Source: Actinokineospora inagensis DSM 44258 (GTDB taxonomy: Bacteria; Actinomycetota; Actinomycetes; Mycobacteriales; Pseudonocardiaceae). From it: a stretch of 58,264 bases of DNA. The notes under the pieces were generated by a model that saw only the letters and a list, made by a program, of their open reading frames with translations, was not told the DNA's origin and did no database searches. A program made the position numbers and the translations under genes. The stretch is from NCBI RefSeq assembly GCF_000482865.1, contig NZ_AXWW01000052.1, positions 1-58,264 of the forward strand, read 5' to 3'. Shown one piece after another: positions 52,840 through 58,264 of this stretch (positions within the stretch are counted from its first letter, which is position 1; each line of letters starts with the position of its first letter).

Positions 52840-53232
52840 TCAGGCCGTGGTGTACTGGGCGATCTGGAGCAGGTTGCCGCACGTGTCGTCCAGCACGGCC
52901 GTGGTCACCGGGCCCATCTCCAGCGGCTCCTGGGTGAACACGACCCCCAGGTCGCGCAGCCGGGCGAACTCGGCCCGCACGTCGTCCACCGCGAACGACG
53001 CCGCCGGGATGCCGTCGGCCACCAGGGCTTCCTTGTACGGCCGCACCGCGGGGTGTTCGGACGGCTCCAGCAGCAGTTGCGTGCCGTCCGGGGCCTCGGG
53101 GGAGACGACGGTGAGCCAGCGGTGCTCGCCGAGCGGGATGTCGGTCTTGGTCCGGAAGCCGAGGACCTCGGTGTAGAACCGCTCGGCGCGCGCCTGGTCG
53201 TCGACGAAGACGCTGGTCAGGTGGATTCGCAT
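52840..53232 (-). CDS. VOC-family protein
   Basis: The 130-aa protein has the VOC fold: IHLTSVFVDDQARAERFYTEVLGFRTKTD at the N-terminus and VVFTQEPLEMGPVTTAVLDDTCGNLLQIAQ at the C-terminus. Its start overlaps the ArsR gene by 16 bp, so expression is presumably controlled by that repressor. It may be a resistance or detoxifying enzyme; substrate unknown. Confidence 0.9.
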   Translation of the reverse strand: MRIHLTSVFVDDQARAERFYTEVLGFRTKTDIPLGEHRWLTVVSPEAPDGTQLLLEPSEHPAVRPYKEALVADGIPAASFAVDDVRAEFARLRDLGVVFTQEPLEMGPVTTAVLDDTCGNLLQIAQYTTA

Positions 53233-53522
53233 GGGGGGTGCTCCGGGGGGTGGGGCCTGAGCCAGCGGGTGGCGATCTGCTCAAGCGGGTCGGTGTTGAG
53301 GTCGTGGAACTTGTAGCGGCCCTGCCGCCGGGTGCGGACCAGGTCGGCGGCCTCCAGCACGGCCAGGTGCTGGCTGACGGCCTGGCGGGTCAGGCCGAGG
53401 CCGTGCCTGCCGACCAGCCGGGCGCAGATCTCGAACAGGGTCTGGCCGTCCCGCTCCGCCAGCTCGTCCAGGATGCGCCTGCGGGTCGGGTCGGCCAGTG
53501 CCCTGAACAGCTCGTCCGCCAC
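53217..53522 (-). CDS. ArsR-family transcriptional repressor
   Basis: The 101-aa winged-helix protein starts VADELFRALADPTRRRILDELAERDGQTLFEICARLV and contains the recognition region GLTRQAVSQHLAVLEAADLVRTRRQGRYKFHDLN. It lacks metal-binding Cys pairs (ELCVC-type), so it is one of the non-metal ArsR repressors usually paired with VOC or SRPBCC genes. The start is the GTG at 53522. A palindrome 12 bp upstream is the likely autoregulatory operator. Confidence 0.9.
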   Translation of the reverse strand: MADELFRALADPTRRRILDELAERDGQTLFEICARLVGRHGLGLTRQAVSQHLAVLEAADLVRTRRQGRYKFHDLNTDPLEQIATRWLRPHPPEHPPCEST

Positions 53523-53533
53523 CCGGCCACGAT

Positions 53534-53553
53534 AGGCAAGTGAGTACTTGCCT
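53534..53553 (-). promoter_or_regulatory. Probable ArsR operator
   Basis: AGGCAAGT-GAGT-ACTTGCCT is a perfect 8-bp inverted repeat with a 4-bp spacer, placed 11-31 bp before the ArsR start codon. Its size and position fit an autoregulatory operator. Confidence 0.65.
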
Positions 53554-53914
53554 GACAAGTCCGACGAATGCGTTGCGCGCGGGTGAATAGCCGGAATTGG
53601 GTGCCGCCAATGCGGAAACCACCAATTATGGCCCAGTCGCGCCAGGCATTCGCCCCCGGGTCGTGTGAAAGATATTCGCAGGTCGACCGGGGTGGCGACC
53701 GGCCACTCGCCACACATCGGCCGTCCACAGTGGAGGTCGAGCTGCGACACTTCGTGGCCGACCGTCACATCATGTAAGACAAGTCACGCGATGGTGGGGT
53801 TATTTCGTTACCCAATTTCACCTGTTCAGCCCAAATTGTGGATCAACGTCTTGTGCGAGTAGCGATTGCGACGTAAACCATCATCCATCAGTGGGATAAG
53901 TGGGTGGAGGCATG
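53554..53914. other. Relatively AT-rich intergenic region
   Basis: This 361-bp stretch between divergent ArsR and methyltransferase genes is noticeably lower in GC than its neighbours. It probably holds both promoters. No gene or repeat is recognised. Confidence 0.4.
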
Positions 53915-54631
53915 ATGGGTGAGCCGGTCAACGCGAACTGGCAGGGTTTCTGGACGGACCTGCCGCACGAGCAGGGCCTCGCGGTGTGGGACAGCTCACC
54001 CGCGGTGACCGCGACCGCGCAGCTCCCGCTGTTCGAGCAGCACTTCGCCGTCGACCTGCCGGTGCTGGACGTCGGCTGCGGCAACGGCACCCAGTCGGCC
54101 GCGCTGCGCGGGCACTACGCGCGGGTCATCGGCCTCGACTTCGCGCCCGCCGCCATCGAGCACGCGACCAGCATCCAGGCCGGGTCCGGCGTCGAGTTCC
54201 GCACCTTCGACCTCGCCGACACCGCGGCCGCCGAGCGGCTGCACACCGAGCTCGGCGACACCAACGTCTACATGCGCGGCGTGCTGCACCAGATGCCGGA
54301 CGAGCGCAGGGCGGACGCGGCCCTGTCCCTGCGGACACTGCTCGGGGCGAGCGGCCACCTGTTCGCCGTCGAGCTCGCCCCCGCCGCGGGCGAGACGATC
54401 AAGGACGCGATCGACCAGGGCCCCGACTCGGTGCCGAAGATGCGCCAGGTGTTCAAGCACAACCTCACCCCGGCCGCCTGGGTCGACGGCAAGCTGCGGC
54501 AGGTGCTCACCGGCGCCGGGCTGGTCATCCTGGACAGCGGCGCGGTCACCCTGGAGGGCACCGACTTCCTGCCCAACGGCGACCGGCTCGACCTGCCGAT
54601 GACCTACGTCGTCGCGCGCGCCGAGGGGTAG
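53915..54631 (+). CDS. Class I SAM-dependent methyltransferase
   Basis: The 238-aa protein has the AdoMet-binding motif I VLDVGCGNGTQ (near residues 49-59), an acidic residue ending strand 2 (VIGLDFAPAAIEHA), motif IV-like YMRGVLHQMPDERRADAALSLRTLLG and post-motif VELAPAAGETI. Substrate unknown; the layout resembles small-molecule methyltransferases. Two adjacent ATGs (53912, 53915) follow GGTGGAGG; the second has better spacing. The ABC exporter begins 100 bp downstream on the same strand. Confidence 0.88.
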   Translation: MGEPVNANWQGFWTDLPHEQGLAVWDSSPAVTATAQLPLFEQHFAVDLPVLDVGCGNGTQSAALRGHYARVIGLDFAPAAIEHATSIQAGSGVEFRTFDLADTAAAERLHTELGDTNVYMRGVLHQMPDERRADAALSLRTLLGASGHLFAVELAPAAGETIKDAIDQGPDSVPKMRQVFKHNLTPAAWVDGKLRQVLTGAGLVILDSGAVTLEGTDFLPNGDRLDLPMTYVVARAEG

Positions 54632-54731
54632 GGGCAGCCCCACCCGGGACCCGCCTGCCAGCGCCATGGGTCGCGGCGGCACCGCGCCATAACGTCATTC
54701 CCGAGTCCACACTTGACCCGGGGAGATCGAC

Positions 54732-55469
54732 GTGACTGACGCGGTGCGCCTGACCCAGGTGCGCAAGACCTACGGCAAGGGCGGCGGCGCCGTCACCGCG
54801 CTCGACGGCGTGAGCATCGGATTCCCGCGCGGGACCTTCACCGCGGTGATGGGCCCGTCCGGCTCCGGCAAGAGCACCTTCCTGCACTGCGCCGCCGGGC
54901 TGGACCGGCCCACCACGGGCTCGGTCGAGCTGGCCGGGGTGGAGCTGACCGGGCTCGGCGAGAAGCAGCTCACCCGGCTGCGCCGCGAGAAGATCGGCTT
55001 CGTCTTCCAGGCGTTCAACCTGCTGCCCGCGCTGACCGTGGCGCAGAACATCGCGCTGCCGCTCAAGCTCGCGGGCCGCAAGCCCGACCGTGCCGCGATG
55101 GCCGAGGTGGTGCGGCGGGTCGGCCTGCACGACCGGCTCGGCCACCGCCCGGCGCAGTTGTCCGGCGGGCAGCAGCAGCGGGTCGCGATCGCGCGGGCGC
55201 TGGTCACCCGCCCCGCGGTGATCTTCGCCGACGAGCCGACCGGCGCGCTGGACACCCGCACCGCCCGCGAGGTGCTCGGCCTGCTGCGGGACTCCGTCAC
55301 CGCGGGCGGCCAGACCATCGTCATGGTCACGCACGACCCGGTCGCCGCCTCGTTCGCCGACCGCGTCGTCTTCCTCGCCGACGGCGCCCTGGTCGGCGAG
55401 CTGTACCAGCCGACCCCGGACGCGGTCGCCGAGCGGATGACCCACCTCGGCGCCTGGGCGGTCGTCTGA
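54732..55469 (+). CDS. ABC transporter ATP-binding protein (MacB/LolD type)
   Basis: The 245-aa ATPase has Walker A GPSGSGKST (41-49), Q-loop QAFNLLPALT, signature LSGGQQQRVA, Walker B VIFADEPTGALD and switch His in VMVTHDP. It belongs to the MacB/LolD subgroup that powers FtsX-type permeases in extrusion of lipoproteins, peptides or antibiotics by mechanotransmission. The permease start overlaps its stop (TGATG), so the pair is translationally coupled. Confidence 0.95.
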   Translation: MTDAVRLTQVRKTYGKGGGAVTALDGVSIGFPRGTFTAVMGPSGSGKSTFLHCAAGLDRPTTGSVELAGVELTGLGEKQLTRLRREKIGFVFQAFNLLPALTVAQNIALPLKLAGRKPDRAAMAEVVRRVGLHDRLGHRPAQLSGGQQQRVAIARALVTRPAVIFADEPTGALDTRTAREVLGLLRDSVTAGGQTIVMVTHDPVAASFADRVVFLADGALVGELYQPTPDAVAERMTHLGAWAVV

Positions 55470-57880
55470 TGTTGGGCATCGCGCTGCGCACCCTGCGCTT
55501 CCGCAAGGGCGGCTTCCTCGGCACCTTCATCGCCGTGCTGTTCGGTGCCACGCTCATCCTGGCCTGCGCGGGCCTGATGGAGACCGGCATCCGCACCGCC
55601 GTCCCGCCGCAGCGGATGGCGGGCGCGGACCTCCAGGTCGTCGCCCCGCACACCTTCGAGCTGGCGCACAACGCGCCGGACGAGGAACACCCGAAGACCG
55701 AATCCGCGTTGCTGCCCGAGCAGGTCCGGCTCGAAGCATCCATTGTGGACAAGGTGCGGGCCGTTCCCGGCGTGCGCTCGGCGGCGCCGGACTACTCGTT
55801 CCCGGTGATCGTCAACGGGGTGCCCGCGTCGGCGCACGGGTCTTCGTCGTCCGGGTCGACGGTGGCGGCGGGGCAGATTTTGGTGCCAGGTGGGGGAAGC
55901 GGGCAGGTCACGGTCGTCTACCGGGGGAAGTCCCACGAGTTCTCCGTGGTCGGGTCCGCGCCGGAGCCGGTGTTCGCCGACGCCGACGTCGCCGAGCTGG
56001 CCGGACGGTCCCAAGTGGACAGCGTGGCGGTGGTGGCCGAACCCGGTACCGACCTGACCGCGCTCGCCGATCGCCTCGCCCCGCTGGGCCAGGTCCTCAG
56101 CGGCGACGAGCGCGGTCTCGTCGAACACCCGGCGGCCGAGGCCAAGGGGGAGGGGCTGATCGCGATGTCCGGCGTGATCGGCGGCTTCGCGATCACCGTC
56201 GCGATCTTCGTCGTCGCCTCGACCCTGGGCCTGTCGGTGCGGCAACGCGCCCGCGAACTCGCCCTGATGCGCGCCATCGGCACGACACCGGGCCAGTTGC
56301 GCCGAATGGTGCTCGCCGAGTCGATGCTGGTCGCCCTGGTCGCCACGGTGCTCGGCTGCGTCCCGGGCCAGTGGGTCGGTGGATTCCTGTTCGACCGGCT
56401 GCAGGAAAAGGGGGTTGTCGACTCCGGGGTCGTGTTCCACTCCGGGTGGATTCCGATGATCGTCGCCATTGGCGCCGGATTGCTGACCGCCCTGGGCGCC
56501 GCGCTCATCGCCGCCCGCCACGCGGCCCGAACCCGCCCGACCGAGGCGCTGGCCGAGTCGTCTTTGCAAAAGCGGTGGTTGACCCTTCCGCGCGCCATTC
56601 TCGCCTTCCTCGCCCTGGGCGGCGGAATCGCGCTGGTCATCGTGACCATCACCGTGATGGAAGGGCCCGCCGCCGCGGCCACCGCGGGTCCGTCGGTGAT
56701 GTTGTGGGCCCTCGCCCTGGCGTTGATCGCCCCCGGCGTCACCCGATTCGTCCTCGGCGCCATCCGCCTGCCGCTGCGGTTGGTCAGCGGGGTCCCGGGG
56801 GAACTGGGCCTGCTCAACGCGCGTGCCCGCACCGTTCGGCTGGCCTCCGCCGTCGTCCCGATCATGCTGGCGACCGGCATCGCCACCTCGAACATCTACC
56901 TGAACACGACCATGAGCGCCCTCAACAGCGAGGCCTACGCCAGTACCCTCCGCGCGGACGCGATCGTGACCTCACCGGTCGGACTGCCGGTCGACCTGGC
57001 CGACCGCCTGCGCGCCACCCCCGGCGTGAGCGCCGCGTCCTCGCTCGTCAGCACGCACATGTTCATCGTCTCGCCGTATTTGTCCGGCCAGGACGACAAC
57101 GGAATCCCCGTCCAGGGAGTGTCCGGCGACATCGCCGAAACCACCGCGGTGCGAATGACCAGCGGCTCGCTGGATTCGCTTTCCGGAACCACCGCCGCCG
57201 TCCCGGAATCACTCGGCTACCACGTCGGCGACCAACTCGGCATCCGCCTGGGCGACGGGACTCCTGTCACCATTCGAGTGGTCGCGACCTTTACCGGCGT
57301 GCAGGGGTTCGAAACTGTTCTGCTGCCCGCGTCTCTGGTGATTCCGCACACGACTCTTGGGCTGCCGCACCAAATCCTGACCCGGGGCGACCCCGCCGCT
57401 GTCGCCGCTGCTGTGGCCACGGTTCCCGGCGCCATGGTCGGCACTCGCAGCGACCTGACCGCCGCCTTCGACAAGGGCCAGGACGTGGGCGAATGGGTCA
57501 ACTACCTGCTGGTCGGCCTGATCATGGCGTACACGGTGATCTCGGTGGTCAACACCCTGGTCATGGCCACCGCCAACCGCCGCCGCGAGTTCGGCCTGCA
57601 ACGCCTCACCGGGTCCAGCCGGGGGCAGGTCCTGCGCATGATGGCCATGGAGGGAACGGTGGTGTCGATCATCGGCCTGGTCCTGGGCACCCTGATCGCC
57701 GTGCTCACCCTCGCCCCGTACACCCTGATCGCCGACAGCAGCCTGATGCCACACGGACCCCTCTGGATCTACCTGTCCATCATCGGCGTGATGGCCGTCC
57801 TCGCCATGGCCGCCACGGTGATCCCCACCTGGACGGCCACCAAAACCCGCCCGGTCGACGCGGCCGTCCTGCCCGAGTAG
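55469..57880 (+). CDS. FtsX-like ABC transporter permease
   Basis: The 803-aa permease has the layout of large actinobacterial FtsX-domain exporters: an N-terminal helix, a large extracytoplasmic domain (about residues 45-230), a first FtsX core of three helices (from GEGLIAMSGVIGGFAITVAIFVVASTLGLSVRQRARELALMRAIGTTPGQLRRM), two to three middle helices, a second external domain (about 470-660) and a second FtsX core ending TRPVDAAVLPE. Together with the upstream ATPase it probably forms an antimicrobial-peptide or envelope-maintenance exporter. No two-component system is adjacent. Confidence 0.93.
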   Translation: MLGIALRTLRFRKGGFLGTFIAVLFGATLILACAGLMETGIRTAVPPQRMAGADLQVVAPHTFELAHNAPDEEHPKTESALLPEQVRLEASIVDKVRAVPGVRSAAPDYSFPVIVNGVPASAHGSSSSGSTVAAGQILVPGGGSGQVTVVYRGKSHEFSVVGSAPEPVFADADVAELAGRSQVDSVAVVAEPGTDLTALADRLAPLGQVLSGDERGLVEHPAAEAKGEGLIAMSGVIGGFAITVAIFVVASTLGLSVRQRARELALMRAIGTTPGQLRRMVLAESMLVALVATVLGCVPGQWVGGFLFDRLQEKGVVDSGVVFHSGWIPMIVAIGAGLLTALGAALIAARHAARTRPTEALAESSLQKRWLTLPRAILAFLALGGGIALVIVTITVMEGPAAAATAGPSVMLWALALALIAPGVTRFVLGAIRLPLRLVSGVPGELGLLNARARTVRLASAVVPIMLATGIATSNIYLNTTMSALNSEAYASTLRADAIVTSPVGLPVDLADRLRATPGVSAASSLVSTHMFIVSPYLSGQDDNGIPVQGVSGDIAETTAVRMTSGSLDSLSGTTAAVPESLGYHVGDQLGIRLGDGTPVTIRVVATFTGVQGFETVLLPASLVIPHTTLGLPHQILTRGDPAAVAAAVATVPGAMVGTRSDLTAAFDKGQDVGEWVNYLLVGLIMAYTVISVVNTLVMATANRRREFGLQRLTGSSRGQVLRMMAMEGTVVSIIGLVLGTLIAVLTLAPYTLIADSSLMPHGPLWIYLSIIGVMAVLAMAATVIPTWTATKTRPVDAAVLPE

Positions 57881-57887
57881 TCGCGGT

Positions 57888-57915
57888 CCCAGGCCGCCAC
57901 CGCGGGCGGCCTGGG
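57888..57915 (+). terminator. Terminator after the ABC exporter
   Basis: CCCAGGCCGCC and its complement form a perfect 11-bp stem with a 6-nt loop, 8 bp after the permease stop. Confidence 0.75.
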
Positions 57916-57924
57916 TGCGTCCCG

Positions 57925-58075
57925 GTGGACAGCGGTTATCCACAATGCCGTAGCTGTCCACACCCCAACTTGGTCCCCTCTTGACAAGCCGCGTTTCGCG
58001 CTATTCTCAGGAATGGGCCCCGGTGCCCCGGGTGGGCGGGCTCCTGTCTGGACCACGGCGGCGTTTCCGTCAAGT
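57925..58075 (+). repeat. Dispersed sixth copy (F) of the 267-bp repeat, inverted
   Basis: The plus strand here matches the minus strand of the 26105-27290 array: TTGACA, 15 nt, TATTCT, then CAGGAATGGGCCCC, a GC-rich stretch ending CCCGGGTGGGCGGGC, and the CTGTCTGGACC equivalent of CTGCCTGGACC. TTATCCACA at 57936-57944 lies upstream, corresponding to the box in the array copies. The copy fills the spacer after the ABC exporter. Confidence 0.82.
57981..58007 (+). promoter_or_regulatory. Promoter-like element in repeat copy F
   Basis: TTGACA, 15-nt spacer containing CGCGTTTCGCG, TATTCT. Both hexamers and the spacing match the tandem copies although other bases differ. Confidence 0.45.
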
Positions 58076-58132
58076 GCGCGGCGGGCCTCGATTGGTTGAG
58101 GTTGGACGTGGGGTTGTGCACAGGCCGTCGGG

Positions 58133-58141
58133 TTGTCCACA
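58133..58141 (+). other. DnaA-box-like TTGTCCACA next to an IS end
   Basis: A perfect TTGTCCACA lies directly before the terminal inverted repeat of the IS cut by the window edge. A TTATCCACA occurs 197 bp upstream at 57936. Confidence 0.5.
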
Positions 58142-58142
58142 G

Positions 58143-58264
58143 AGGGTTATTCAGAGCGTGCGTAGAAGTAGAGTCCGATGACTGCCGTGATGGTGGCCGG
58201 GAACGTGTTGGGTGGTCTCCGGTAGTCGGTGTGGAGGACGCGCCAGGTCTTCAGGTGGGCGATG
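58143..58264 (-). mobile_element. IS5-like element, cut by the window edge
   Basis: The end AGGGTTATTCAG (58143-58154) differs by one base from the terminal repeat of the element at 11271, and its coding sequence is similar but not identical. Only the transposase 3' end is in the window, so intactness cannot be judged. Confidence 0.82.
58147..58264 (-). CDS. IS5-family transposase, C-terminal fragment (partial at edge)
   Basis: Read on the minus strand, the frame encodes IAHLKTWRVLHTDYRRP and then TITAVIGLYFYARSE with a TAA stop. This matches the frame-restored C-terminus of the transposase at 11385-12129 with several substitutions. The rest lies outside the window. Confidence 0.85.
   Translation of the reverse strand, partial: IAHLKTWRVLHTDYRRPPNTFPATITAVIGLYFYARSE

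Overview
The window is chromosomal DNA of a high-GC actinomycete. GTG starts are common, GC at third codon positions is very high, and several families are typical of filamentous actinobacteria: paired DUF397/XRE-DUF5753 genes, a class E sortase, TAP-type secreted peptidases, an actinobacterial STAND ATPase and an IPP isomerase. The overall content fits Pseudonocardiaceae best (an inference; no marker gene here fixes the genus).

Layout. 1-1.1 kb: degraded gene ends and tRNA-Ala(GGC). 1.1-5 kb: PaaK-like ligase convergent with an MMPL exporter and a small membrane protein. 5-10.9 kb: two small secreted proteins, a TAP-type peptidase, a NarL-family two-component system, a DUF2306 gene without its own stop, and an orphan C5 cytosine methyltransferase. 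11-12.3 kb: an IS5-like element inserted inside an older IS982-type remnant. 12.4-18.9 kb: secreted M4 and M1 metallopeptidases, an AraC/VOC pair, and a caspase-fold protein. 18.9-20.2 kb: a degraded IS between two copies of an intergenic module carrying a DnaA-box-like sequence. 20.4-24.6 kb: VOC/ECF-sigma pair and two membrane-associated glycosyltransferase genes.

24.6-28.6 kb is the most unusual part. A class III nucleotidyl cyclase-like gene and a Crp/Fnr gene (both minus) are separated from a second Crp/Fnr gene (plus) by five tandem ~267-bp repeats. Each repeat has TTGACA, exactly 15 nt, then TAnnnT, pointing toward the cyclase operon; four also contain a perfect TGTGGACAA (TTGTCCACA, DnaA-box type). 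A sixth, dispersed copy lies at 57.9-58.1 kb.

28.7-33.4 kb: unknown protein, macrolide-type glycosyltransferase, idi and argS. 33.4-34.4 kb: third DnaA-box module, a 15-bp minisatellite and an inverted repeat. 34.4-41.4 kb: a gamma-glutamylation amine catabolism cluster (APC permease, glutamine synthetase-like ligase, class I amidotransferase hydrolase, aldehyde dehydrogenase, SDR, FadR-type regulator). 41.4-46.4 kb: STAND/TPR ATPase, DUF6879 with a 58-aa partner, two DUF397 genes and an XRE-DUF5753 regulator. 46.4-52.8 kb: class E sortase and its probable substrate, a 1671-aa SdrD-B repeat surface protein. 52.8-57.9 kb: VOC/ArsR operon, methyltransferase, and a MacB/FtsX-type ABC exporter. 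The right edge cuts a second IS related to the one at 11.3 kb.
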